From: Janthinobacterium lividum
GTDB taxonomy: Bacteria; Pseudomonadota; Gammaproteobacteria; Burkholderiales; Burkholderiaceae_D
Direction of reading: 5' to 3'
Assembly (NCBI RefSeq): GCF_011601275.1
Contig: NZ_JAAOLY010000005.1
Span: 62,001-126,000, forward strand
DNA length: 64,000 nt
The position numbers were made by a program, and so were the translations under genes. The notes beneath the pieces are model-generated. The model worked only from the letters and a program-made list of their open reading frames with translations. It had not been told where the DNA came from and did not search any database. Below, piece by piece: positions 8,632-16,606 of the stretch; position 1 is the stretch's first letter, and every line of letters starts with the position of its first letter.

Positions 8632-9750
8632 TCAACGTACGGTAACCCAGCTGCGCTCCTTGACGGAGCGCAGCGCGGCGGCGATCAGCCGGTCCACTTC
8701 GTAGCCATCGCGGAAGGTGGGCCAGACCGGCTGGCCGCTGGCGATCGCTTGCAGAAAATCGCGCGCTTCGATGACGATCTGCTCGTTGTAGCCGGTGCCG
8801 TGCCCGGCGCCCTGGCTGAACGCCAGGTAGTCGGGGTGGGCGGGTCCCATCAGCAGGCGCTGGAAACCCTGGCGCTGCGCGGGGCGGTTGGCGTCGTACA
8901 GCCAGAGTTCATTCTGGTTTTCCTGGTCGAAGGCGAGCGCGCCTTTCGTCCCCGTGATGCGGTATGTGTACCCCATCTTGCGCCCGGCCGCCACGCGGCT
9001 GAAGGTCAGGGCGCCCAGCGCGCCGCTGGCAAAGCGCAGCATCACATTCCCCTGGTCGTCATTCTCCACCGCCTCCATGCCAGCCGGCCCTTGGCGCTGC
9101 GCGTGCACGGTATTCATGTCGGCCACGAGAGAGTCGACGGGGCCGCCCAGGCGCAGGGCCAGGTTGAGCAGGTGCGAGCCCACGTCGGCCAGCGCGCCGG
9201 CACGCGTCGCTGTCGCTTCGCGCGTGCGCCACGAGGCAGGCGCGCCCGGGTCGTGCAGATAGTCTTCCACGTGTTCTGCGGCGACGTGGATGATCTCGCC
9301 GATTTCGCCCGATTCGATGATCTGCCGCGCCAGCTGGCTGGCCGGCGTGCGGATGTAGTTATAGCCCACCATGTTGGCCACGCCCGCCGCTTCGGCCGCC
9401 TGCGCCAGCAGCAGGGATTCGGCGGCCGTCATGCCCAGCGGCTTTTCGCAGAATACGGGTTTGCCCAAGGCCAGGGCGGCCAGCACGATGTCCTTGTGCG
9501 TGGCTGGCGGCGTGGCGACGACGATGGCGTCGATGGCGGGATCGGCCACCAGTGCGCGCCAGTCGCTAGTCGAGCGGTTCCAGCCCAGTTCCCGCGCGCT
9601 GCGGGCGGCGCCTGCTTCGCTGCTGGTGCTGATGCATTCGCACACGGGGTTCAAGGCCGTGTGAAAAATGCTGCGCACGGCCTTGTAGGCGATGGTGTGG
9701 GCCTTGCCCATGTAGCCGGCGCCGATCAGGCCTATGTTGATGTCTTGCAT
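8632..9750 (-). CDS. Gfo/Idh/MocA-family NAD(P)-dependent oxidoreductase
   Basis: A 372-residue oxidoreductase of the glucose-fructose oxidoreductase/inositol dehydrogenase family. The N-terminal Rossmann fold opens with INIGLIGAGYMGKAHT, and the family motif EKPLGMTAAE (lysine of the EKP motif) follows at about residue 95. The C-terminal alpha/beta domain binds substrate. GGAG lies seven bases upstream of the chosen ATG. It is downstream of, and probably cotranscribed with, the dioxygenase-like gene (31-bp gap), and the LacI regulator lies divergently upstream of both, so the pair probably serves catabolism of a polyol or modified sugar. The exact substrate is unknown. Confidence 0.9.
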   Translation of the reverse strand: MQDINIGLIGAGYMGKAHTIAYKAVRSIFHTALNPVCECISTSSEAGAARSARELGWNRSTSDWRALVADPAIDAIVVATPPATHKDIVLAALALGKPVFCEKPLGMTAAESLLLAQAAEAAGVANMVGYNYIRTPASQLARQIIESGEIGEIIHVAAEHVEDYLHDPGAPASWRTREATATRAGALADVGSHLLNLALRLGGPVDSLVADMNTVHAQRQGPAGMEAVENDDQGNVMLRFASGALGALTFSRVAAGRKMGYTYRITGTKGALAFDQENQNELWLYDANRPAQRQGFQRLLMGPAHPDYLAFSQGAGHGTGYNEQIVIEARDFLQAIASGQPVWPTFRDGYEVDRLIAAALRSVKERSWVTVR

Positions 9751-9781
9751 AGGGAGTCTCCGAGGGTGTCGCGGTTTGGGA

Positions 9782-10969
9782 TCAAGCTTGCTGGCGCCAG
9801 GCATGGCTGTCCAGCGCGTCGAGGAAGCGCGTGGCGGGCCAGTCCTGCGCCAGCGCCTCGTGCATGAGCTGCTGCTGCGTGGGCGGCGCCATGCCGCCTA
9901 TGGGCTGGTCGCGGTCAAGGTTGCTGGGAAAGGCGTAGCCTTCGGCGCAGGCGGCTATCGCGTGAACAATGCCGTCGGCGGACAGGACTCCCTGCGCGCG
10001 CAAGGTCTGCAGCGCCGGATACAGCGCGGCGCTCATGGCGTGGCGGTCCAGCGCTTCCATGGCGCGCCCGAATGGTGACGACACTTGCAGCAAATTCGCC
10101 ATGCGGCGGATGTCGGACGAACGGTTATGGCCCGCCGCATGGAACAGGGCGGGGTTGAAGAAGACGGCGTCGCCTTGGGACAGCGGCAGTTGCACGCAAT
10201 GCCGGGCGAAATAATCGCGGAAGGGCGCCTGCTGCCAGGCGAGGAAACCGGCCTGGTAGCGCTGCGAATACGGCAGGTACAGGGTGGGACCGGATTCGAC
10301 CGGCATGTCGCAGTGGGCGACGGCGCCCTGCAAGGTCAAAAGGGCCGACATCTGGTGCACGGGCGCCGGGTAGGCGGCGCAGGCGGCGGCGCTCTGGAAG
10401 CCCAGGTGATAGTCGCGGTGCGGTGCCTGGGCCGCACCGCCCGGGTTGACGACGTTCACCTGCGCCGTCATCTGGTAGGCGGGGCCCAGCCACGCCTGGG
10501 CTATCCACGCAAACACGGGATTGGCGTAGTAGCGCGCGAACGCCTCGGGCGCGCGCAGACACAGTTTTTGCTGGGCGTTCCAGATGCGGTCGTTCGCGCC
10601 TGGTTTGGCGAAATGGTCGCCGCCCGCCTGGCCGCTGGCATGCTGCTCGGCGATCAGCGCGCGAAACACGCCGCTCACCTGATCCAGGGTCGCTGTGTCC
10701 TCGACGGCGTGTTTGAGCACGACGACGCCGGGGCCATCCCTCAGCACCTTGCCCCATTCAGCCTGCAGCGCGCGCAGCGACGCCTTGCTGGCGGCCAGCG
10801 CACGCACCTGGTCGCAATCGTAGACGAGAATATTTTCTTCCACCGATGCTGCATGGGGATAGTCGGCCAGCGCCGTGCGTTGGCTGACTGTGCGGATGAA
10901 ATCATCGAGCTGGCAATCCTGCTGCGACAGCCAGAAGGGGGCGGGCGGCACGGCGTCTTGGGTGATCAT
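9782..10969 (-). CDS. Phytanoyl-CoA dioxygenase-family (Fe(II)/2-oxoglutarate) protein
   Basis: A 395-residue protein of the PhyH superfamily of non-haem iron, 2-oxoglutarate-dependent dioxygenases. The iron-binding facial triad is visible as HRD in APHRDYHLGF (about residue 180) and the distal histidine in HAAGHNRSSD (about residue 280), followed by an arginine suited to 2-oxoglutarate binding. It begins with ATG behind GGAGACACC. It forms a short operon with the Gfo/Idh oxidoreductase downstream and faces a LacI-family regulator, a combination often seen in sugar, polyol or ectoine-like catabolic loci. The substrate is not known. Confidence 0.85.
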   Translation of the reverse strand: MITQDAVPPAPFWLSQQDCQLDDFIRTVSQRTALADYPHAASVEENILVYDCDQVRALAASKASLRALQAEWGKVLRDGPGVVVLKHAVEDTATLDQVSGVFRALIAEQHASGQAGGDHFAKPGANDRIWNAQQKLCLRAPEAFARYYANPVFAWIAQAWLGPAYQMTAQVNVVNPGGAAQAPHRDYHLGFQSAAACAAYPAPVHQMSALLTLQGAVAHCDMPVESGPTLYLPYSQRYQAGFLAWQQAPFRDYFARHCVQLPLSQGDAVFFNPALFHAAGHNRSSDIRRMANLLQVSSPFGRAMEALDRHAMSAALYPALQTLRAQGVLSADGIVHAIAACAEGYAFPSNLDRDQPIGGMAPPTQQQLMHEALAQDWPATRFLDALDSHAWRQQA

Positions 10970-11007
10970 CCGGTGTCTCCATGTTTAAGTTGTAGAATCA
11001 GTATAGG

Positions 11008-11030
11008 GATGAAAATCCGCATTTTTCATC
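11008..11030. promoter_or_regulatory. Candidate operator of the LacI-family regulator
   Basis: A 23-bp perfect inverted repeat, GATGAAAA-N7-TTTTCATC, in the 102-bp region between the divergent dioxygenase and regulator genes. Further TCATC/CCATC half-site-like repeats follow up to 11055. Position and symmetry fit an operator that controls the dioxygenase/oxidoreductase operon and the regulator itself. LacI-family sites usually have a central CG, which is not centred here, so the assignment is tentative. Confidence 0.5.
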
Positions 11031-11071
11031 AAGAAATCCATCAAAAAACCATCAATTACAATGGACATCGC

Positions 11072-12121
11072 ATGACGCATCCGTTTCCCGTCAAGGTCGT
11101 GGCGCTGCAGGCCGGCGTCAGTGTGGCGACCGTCGACCGCGTGATCAAGCAGCGCGGGGGCGTACATGCCAATACGGTGCGCCGCGTGATGCAGGCGCTC
11201 GACGAGCTGGCGCGGCAAAGCACGCAGGCGGGCCTGGCGGGCAGAAAATTCATGCTCGACGTGCTGATGGTGGCGCCGCGCCGCTTTACGGATGCCGTGC
11301 GCACCGCACTCGAATCGGAGCTGCCGTCCCTGCATCCGGCTGTGCTGCGCTCGCGTTTTCACCTGCATGAAACGCTGGACGCGGACGGCATCGTCGACCA
11401 GCTGGAACGCATCCGCAAGAATGGCAGCCACGGCGTGCTGCTGAAAGCGCCGGACTTGCCTCCGGTGGCTGATGCGGTGAACCGGCTGGCGGCGGCCGGC
11501 ATTCCCGTGGTGACGCTGGTAACGGATTTACCGTCCTCCGCGCGCCGCGGCTACGTGGGCATGGATAACCGCGCGGCGGGCGAGACGGCCGCCTGCCTGA
11601 TCGGCCAGTGGCTGGGCGCGGGCCAGCGGCCCAGGAAACAGCAGGTGCTGGTGACTTTGAGCAGCAACCGTTTTCATGGCGAGGAAGAGCGCGAGATCGG
11701 TTTCCGCCGGGCGCTGCGCGAACGGCACCGCCATTTATCCATCGTCGAAGTGAGCGAGGGCCACGGCATCGACGGCGCCACGGGCGCGCTGGTGCGCCAG
11801 GCCCTGGCCGGACATCCCGGCATCGCCGCCGTGTATTCCATCGGCGGCGGCAATGCCGCCATCGTGCAGGCATTCGCGCAGGCGGGCCGGCCCTGCCGGG
11901 TCTTCATCGGCCACGACCTCGACGCGGACAACGTGGCGCTGCTCAAGTCGGGCGCCATCCAGGCCGTGCTGCACCATGACCTGGGCCAGGATATGCGCCG
12001 CGCCTGCCAGGAAATCCTGCGAGCGCAGCGCGCGCTGCCGGCCCTGGCGCAGGCGCCGCTATTGTCTGCCATACAGATCGTCACGCCGTGGAATTTGCCC
12101 GCACTGAACGGGCTGAATTGA
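11072..12121 (+). CDS. LacI-family transcriptional regulator
   Basis: A 349-residue LacI/PurR-type regulator. The N-terminal helix-turn-helix and hinge are clear (VALQAGVSVATVDRVIKQRG, then VMQALDEL at about residues 8-50), and the remainder is a periplasmic-binding-protein-like sugar sensor domain with the usual GYVGMDNRAAGETAA segment. The reading frame stays open far upstream, but that part is antisense to the dioxygenase gene and does not look like protein; the ATG at 11072 places the HTH at the usual distance. It is divergent from the dioxygenase/Gfo-Idh operon and is its likely regulator. Confidence 0.9.
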   Translation: MTHPFPVKVVALQAGVSVATVDRVIKQRGGVHANTVRRVMQALDELARQSTQAGLAGRKFMLDVLMVAPRRFTDAVRTALESELPSLHPAVLRSRFHLHETLDADGIVDQLERIRKNGSHGVLLKAPDLPPVADAVNRLAAAGIPVVTLVTDLPSSARRGYVGMDNRAAGETAACLIGQWLGAGQRPRKQQVLVTLSSNRFHGEEEREIGFRRALRERHRHLSIVEVSEGHGIDGATGALVRQALAGHPGIAAVYSIGGGNAAIVQAFAQAGRPCRVFIGHDLDADNVALLKSGAIQAVLHHDLGQDMRRACQEILRAQRALPALAQAPLLSAIQIVTPWNLPALNGLN

Positions 12122-12187
12122 CAGGCATGCGAGGCTGGCCGATACTCGCCGCTTCGCTCATCGCTCACCTCAGGAAGGAATCCCCCG

Positions 12188-14005
12188 ATGTCCGTCACTC
12201 CGCAATTATGCAAGACCGTGCTGGTAGCCGCACTCTCCATCGCGTTTGCCACGCCCGCCATGGCCGCCGTCCCCATCGTTTCCGCAGCTGCCGCCGCTTC
12301 ATCGGCGTGGGTCGAGACCAGCAACCGCAACGCGGCCATCGTGCTGGCGGCGCAGGCGCAATTTTCGCCCGAAGACGCCTCCGACACAGGCCTGGCCCAA
12401 TACGACGGCCTGGCTGCCGACCTGGGGCCTAACATCACCGAGCGCCATGTGGCGGCCATGCAGAAGGCGCGCGCGCAATTGCAGCAAAAGCTGGAGCTGG
12501 AACGCGACGAGCGCATACGCCAGGACCTGGAAATCCTGATCGGCGCCGTCGACCAGGAGATCATGGGCACCCAGCTGGAAGCCAAATACACGCTGCCGTG
12601 GGTCGATGTGCCGCAGATGGTGTTCGGCTCCATGCAAAGCCTGCTGCAGGAACAGCGTCCGGCCGCGCGCCGCGCCAAGGCGCTCGAACGCCTGCAGCGC
12701 TACGTGGGCCAGTTCCCGGGCAGCACGCCGATCACGACGCAGGCCAGGGCGCGCTTCACGGAAAAAATCGGCCAGCCTGGCCTGGCGGGACCCGTGCGCC
12801 TGCAGGTGCAGCAGTCGCTGGAAAACGTACCGACGTATATCGCCGGCATCCGCAAGCTGTTCGCCGACATGAAGATCACGGGTGCGGAAAGTGCGCTGGC
12901 GGCCATGGAGCAGCAGATGAACGAATACGCGGCGTGGGAAAAGCAAGTGGTGCTGCCGTTGGCGCGCACGGATTTCCGCATGGCGCCCGAGCTGTATGCG
13001 TTTCGCCTGAAACAGGTGGGCATCGACATCGAGCCGCGCGCGCTGGTCGAGCGGGCGCAGGTGGCTTACCTGGAAACGCGCGCCGCCATGCAGGCGCTGG
13101 CGCCCGTGGTGGCGGCCAAGCTGGCGCTGAAGGGCGTCGACGGCACGGACTACCGCCAGGTGCTGCGCGCGCTGAAGGCCGATTCCATCCCGAACGAGCA
13201 GTTAGAAGCGCACTACAAGGGCGTCAATACGCAGCTGGAACAGCGCATCACCCGGCAGCGCGTGGTCGATATTCCAGCACGCGCCATGACCATGCGCCTG
13301 GCGTCCGCCGCAGAATCGGCGGCCCAGCCGGCGCCGCATATGCGTCCGCCTCCGCTGATCGGCAATACGGGCGAACACGGCCAGTTCGTCCTCCCCGTCA
13401 GCAATCCTGCCGCCAGCGGCAAGGGCGAGGCGTATGACGATTTCAATTTCGCGGGCGCCGCCTGGACCCTGAGCGCGCATGAAGGCCGTCCAGGCCACGA
13501 GCTGCAGTTCAGCGCCATGGTGGAGCGGGGCGTGTCGCAGGCGCGCAGCCTGTATGCGTTCAACAGCGTCAACGTGGAAGGCTGGGCCCTGTACGCGGAA
13601 GCGGAGATGATCCCGTACGAGCCGGCCGAAGGCCAGTTCATCGCGCTGCAATTTCGCATGCTGCGCGCGGCGCGCGCCATGCTCGACCCGATGCTGAACC
13701 TGGGGCAGGTCACGCGCGAGGAAGCGGGGCGCATCCTGACGGATGAAGTGATGCTGTCGAAACCGATGGCGCGCCAGGAACTGGACCGCTACACCTTCAA
13801 TATGCCGGGCCAGGCGGGCAGCTATTTCTATGGCTATACGCGCATCCTGCAGCTGCGTGCGGAAACGGAGTTGGCGCTGGGAGACAGGTTCGACCGCTTG
13901 GCCTTCAATAACTTCCTGCTGGGGCAGGGCTTGCTGCCGCCGGAGCTGCTGGCCAAGGCCGTGCGTGAACACTTCATCCCCGAGCAGAGAAAAACCAAAA
14001 GCTGA
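12188..14005 (+). CDS. DUF885-family secreted protein (putative metallopeptidase-like)
   Basis: A 605-residue protein with a cleavable signal peptide (about residues 1-27, ending ATPAMA). The DUF885 hallmark HEGRPGHELQ is present at about residue 431, followed by NVEGWALYAEAEMIPY; the His-Glu and downstream Glu pattern suggests a zinc-binding hydrolase site in this family, although function is poorly established. The gene has AGGAAGGA upstream of the ATG. It stands alone between the LacI regulator and a MarR gene. Likely periplasmic or outer-membrane exposed. Confidence 0.88.
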   Translation: MSVTPQLCKTVLVAALSIAFATPAMAAVPIVSAAAAASSAWVETSNRNAAIVLAAQAQFSPEDASDTGLAQYDGLAADLGPNITERHVAAMQKARAQLQQKLELERDERIRQDLEILIGAVDQEIMGTQLEAKYTLPWVDVPQMVFGSMQSLLQEQRPAARRAKALERLQRYVGQFPGSTPITTQARARFTEKIGQPGLAGPVRLQVQQSLENVPTYIAGIRKLFADMKITGAESALAAMEQQMNEYAAWEKQVVLPLARTDFRMAPELYAFRLKQVGIDIEPRALVERAQVAYLETRAAMQALAPVVAAKLALKGVDGTDYRQVLRALKADSIPNEQLEAHYKGVNTQLEQRITRQRVVDIPARAMTMRLASAAESAAQPAPHMRPPPLIGNTGEHGQFVLPVSNPAASGKGEAYDDFNFAGAAWTLSAHEGRPGHELQFSAMVERGVSQARSLYAFNSVNVEGWALYAEAEMIPYEPAEGQFIALQFRMLRAARAMLDPMLNLGQVTREEAGRILTDEVMLSKPMARQELDRYTFNMPGQAGSYFYGYTRILQLRAETELALGDRFDRLAFNNFLLGQGLLPPELLAKAVREHFIPEQRKTKS

Positions 14006-14107
14006 CGCCATGGCACGGGAGCGGCAGGGAAGGGGAATTTTGCCGCTATTGTCCCCGGGCCAGTCGTATAATGACGCTCATTGTGCTGGCCCACTCAGGA
14101 GTTCCAC

Positions 14108-14563
14108 TTGCAGCTACCGATCCGTTATCCGAACATGCCGCAACTGCTGCTGAAGGCCCGCGACAGCCTGCTCCAGCATTTTCGTCCCATCCTCAATCAC
14201 TTCGGCGTGACGGAGCAGCAGTGGCGCATCATGCGCGCGCTGAATGAAAGCCCGACCCTGGAACCGCGCGAGCTGTGCGAGATCTGCCAGATTTCCAGTC
14301 CCAGCATGAGCGGCATCCTGGCGCGCATGGAAGAAATCGGCTTGATCGGGCGCAGCAAGTTCGAAGGCGACCAGCGCCGCCGCAAGGTGCACCTGTCCGA
14401 AGCGGGCGCCAGTTTGCTGATGCAGATGGGGAAGTTGATCGACCTGCAGTATGCCCACCTGGAAGCGGCTTACGGCAAGCAAGTGTTTGAAGACATGCGC
14501 CGCACCCTGGAAGCGTTTATTGCCCTTGAAACCCTGCCGGTGGCGCCCGCCATCCTGCGCTGA
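14108..14563 (+). CDS. MarR-family regulator, HpaR-like
   Basis: A 151-residue winged-helix regulator close to HpaR, the repressor of homoprotocatechuate degradation, as shown by LLKARDSLLQHFRPILNHFG, the winged-helix segment ELCEICQISSPSMSGILARM and the wing DQRRRKVHL. The start chosen is a TTG six bases behind AGGAG, giving MQLPIRYPNMPQ; no ATG fits as well. A TATAAT at 14067-14072 may be its -10. No hpa catabolic genes are seen next to it, so it is an orphan in this window and its target is unknown. Confidence 0.85.
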   Translation: MQLPIRYPNMPQLLLKARDSLLQHFRPILNHFGVTEQQWRIMRALNESPTLEPRELCEICQISSPSMSGILARMEEIGLIGRSKFEGDQRRRKVHLSEAGASLLMQMGKLIDLQYAHLEAAYGKQVFEDMRRTLEAFIALETLPVAPAILR

Positions 14564-14756
14564 TTTCCCCAGCCCCGCGTTTTTCTGCCTGCCTGACTAT
14601 TCATCGGGCGCGTGTTTTCCGACACGCGCCGTCGCTGCTTTCCCCATGCCTGTCCCCGTGATTTCCCCGTGCTGCGGGGCGTGCGCCCGCACGCCTGCCG
14701 GATTTGCTATAAGACTAAGCCTTACAGTCAATCACTTACATGTGAGTAAATAAGCG

Positions 14757-14762
14757 TATAAT
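14757..14762 (+). promoter_or_regulatory. Probable -10 element of the porin promoter
   Basis: A consensus TATAAT lies 115 bp before the porin ATG, in an AT-rich stretch. CTTACA 16 bp upstream (14735-14740) is a weak -35 candidate. Transcription would start near 14769, just before the FNR box. Confidence 0.5.
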
Positions 14763-14771
14763 TTGCCTCAC

Positions 14772-14785
14772 TTGATCCAAATCAA
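14772..14785. promoter_or_regulatory. Perfect FNR/ANR-type box
   Basis: TTGAT-CCAA-ATCAA is an exact match to the FNR consensus TTGATN4ATCAA. If the TATAAT at 14757 is the promoter, the box lies just after the start site, where an FNR protein would repress. If a different start near 14820 is used (weak -10 TATCAA at 14805), it would be near an activating position. Either way the porin/dehydrogenase operon is likely oxygen-responsive. Confidence 0.7.
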
Positions 14786-14877
14786 GAAGAGCAGCGGACG
14801 CCCGTATCAATGGATGGGGCGGCAATGTGGCGCCACGCCCGTATTTCGCCAGATAAAACAGCAAAGTCAGGAAAAAA

Positions 14878-16044
14878 ATGAACACACCATGCATGCGCGC
14901 TGCGGCGCTGGCCGTCTCCACGCTCATCGGCGCAAACGTTTGCGCCCAAAGCAATGTCACCATTTACGGCGTGGTCGACGCGGCGACCGCGTACGCGAGC
15001 AACCAGGGCGGCAAGTCGACTACCTATATGCGCAGCGGCAGCTTGTCCGCCAGCAAGATCGGTTTCCAGGGCGTGGAAGATCTGGGCGGCGACCTGAAGG
15101 CGCTGTTCCTGCTGGAAAACGGCTTTGAAAGCGATACGGGCGCGCAAAGTTCGGCCAGCTCCCTGTTCAACCGCCAAGCTTACGTGGGCTTGCAATCGGC
15201 AGCCTACGGCAGCGTGACGGCCGGGCGCCAGTACACGCCGTACTATCTGCTCGTGGGCTCGCTGGCGTCGAGCAATGTCTTGACGGGCGCCACCGGCGCT
15301 CATCCTGGCGACATTGACGGCCTCGATACCACCGTGCGCATCAGCAATTCCGTCACCTACAGCATGCCCGCATGGCGTGGCTTGCAGGCCAGCGCCCAAT
15401 ACGGCTTTGGCGAGGCGGCCGACGGCAATGCCGTGGGCAGCAGCTTCAGCGCCGCCGTCAAGTACAGCACGTCGCCAGCCGAATTCGCGCTTGGCTACCT
15501 GAAACTGAAAAATGGACAGAATGGCGCCGGCTGGAGCGACAACGCATCGGGCAGCTTCGGCATCTCGGCCCTCAACCAGGGCTACGCCTCGGCGGAAAGC
15601 ATAGCATTCATCGCCGCCAGCGCGCGCTATACCATGGGCAAGTGGATGGTGGGCGCCAATGCCAGCAACGTGCAATACCAGGCCGGCAGCAGCTCGGCCT
15701 TCCGCGACACGGCCATCTTCAATACTGCCGGCCTGATCTCGAGCTACCAGCTGACGCCCCAGTGGTTCCTGTCCGCCGGCTACAGCGACACCTTCGCCAG
15801 CCACGCCAACGGCATTGCCGACCGCGCGCGCTACCGCCAGTTGTCGTTCGAACAGACTTACGCGCTGTCGAAGCGCACGGCGATCTACCTGATCGAAGCG
15901 CGCCAGCTGGCGCGCGGCCAGACCCTGGGCCAGGACGGCGGCATCGTCAACGCCGTCGCCTCGGTCGGCGATTCGCAAAACGGCACGCCGTCGTCGAACG
16001 GCGGCCAGACGGTGGTCATGATCGGTCTCAAGCATTCTTTCTGA
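14878..16044 (+). CDS. Trimeric porin (betaproteobacterial OmpC-like)
   Basis: A 388-residue outer-membrane porin. After a signal peptide (cleaved near ANVCAQ) the mature protein begins SNVTIYGVVDAATAY, the usual start of betaproteobacterial general porins, followed by KIGFQGVEDLGGDLKALFLLE and the L3 loop region; it ends with a terminal phenylalanine (KHSF) needed for outer-membrane insertion. AGGAAAAAA precedes the ATG. Only 28 bp separate it from the dehydrogenase small subunit, so it may be cotranscribed and provide substrate entry to the periplasmic dehydrogenase. Confidence 0.93.
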   Translation: MNTPCMRAAALAVSTLIGANVCAQSNVTIYGVVDAATAYASNQGGKSTTYMRSGSLSASKIGFQGVEDLGGDLKALFLLENGFESDTGAQSSASSLFNRQAYVGLQSAAYGSVTAGRQYTPYYLLVGSLASSNVLTGATGAHPGDIDGLDTTVRISNSVTYSMPAWRGLQASAQYGFGEAADGNAVGSSFSAAVKYSTSPAEFALGYLKLKNGQNGAGWSDNASGSFGISALNQGYASAESIAFIAASARYTMGKWMVGANASNVQYQAGSSSAFRDTAIFNTAGLISSYQLTPQWFLSAGYSDTFASHANGIADRARYRQLSFEQTYALSKRTAIYLIEARQLARGQTLGQDGGIVNAVASVGDSQNGTPSSNGGQTVVMIGLKHSF

Positions 16045-16072
16045 ACGGTTGCTGAACTCACGGGAGCTTCAA

Positions 16073-16597
16073 TTGGACGCTACACATCACAAGGAGGGCC
16101 GCGGCCCCCTGAATCCCGGCCGCCGCATGGTGCTGGCCGGCTTGCTGTCGGCGTCGGCCGCGGCGCTGATTCCCTGGGCGCTGGCCGAACCGGTCGCCAG
16201 CGCGGAGCAGGGCGCTTTCCTGGGCGTGTCGGCCATGCTGGTCGGGCGCCAGGTGCTCGATCCCGTGCTGGCCAAGCGCCTGTATGACGCTCTGGTGGCG
16301 CAGGACGCTGTCTTCCCGACGAAGGTGCGCGCGCTGCTGGCGCTGATCAATGCGCAGGGCTTGCAGGCGGCCGGCTTGCAGGAAGCGCTCGACGGGCTCG
16401 ATCCGGCCCAGTCGCCGCTGGCGGCCTTGCCGCGCCAGATCGCCAGCGCCTGGTACCTGGGCATAGTCGGCACGGGCGAGGCGGCCGTCTGCGTCGCCTA
16501 CGAGCAGGCCTTGAACGCGGCCGTCGTCGCCGATGTGCTCAAGCCTCCCACGTATTCCTACGGCGCCTACGGCAGCTGGGCCAGAAAACCAATTTAA
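16073..16597 (+). CDS. FAD-dependent sugar/polyol dehydrogenase small (gamma) subunit
   Basis: A 174-residue exported subunit related to the small subunits of membrane-bound FAD sorbitol, fructose and glucose dehydrogenases. It carries a twin-arginine-like signal (GRRMVLAGLLSASAAALIP), expected because this subunit escorts the folded FAD subunit through the Tat pathway. The start chosen is TTG six bases after GGGAG; an alternative TTG lies eight codons upstream. It is followed after nine bases by the catalytic subunit, whose own sequence has no signal peptide, in agreement with a hitch-hiker export model known for this family. Confidence 0.85.
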   Translation: MDATHHKEGRGPLNPGRRMVLAGLLSASAAALIPWALAEPVASAEQGAFLGVSAMLVGRQVLDPVLAKRLYDALVAQDAVFPTKVRALLALINAQGLQAAGLQEALDGLDPAQSPLAALPRQIASAWYLGIVGTGEAAVCVAYEQALNAAVVADVLKPPTYSYGAYGSWARKPI

Positions 16598-16606
16598 GGA
16601 GCCATC

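Larger units (their letters stand above)
14564..14877. other. Intergenic region upstream of the porin-dehydrogenase operon
   Basis: 314 bp without a gene. It holds a hairpin with 9-bp arms (14607-14615 and 14622-14630) that may act as a weak terminator for the MarR gene although no T-run follows, an AT-richer promoter segment (about 14715-14765), and a perfect FNR-type palindrome (14772-14785). About 90 bp of leader follow before the porin ATG. Confidence 0.6.

Noticed and set aside
10085..11071. Long N-terminal extension of the LacI regulator
   Set aside because: The extension lies antisense to the dioxygenase gene and is not protein-like; the HTH begins right after the ATG at 11072.
14038..14072. 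Full sigma-70 promoter for the MarR gene
   Set aside because: A TATAAT is present but no -35 at acceptable spacing (candidates are 12 or 21 bp away), so only the -10 is mentioned.
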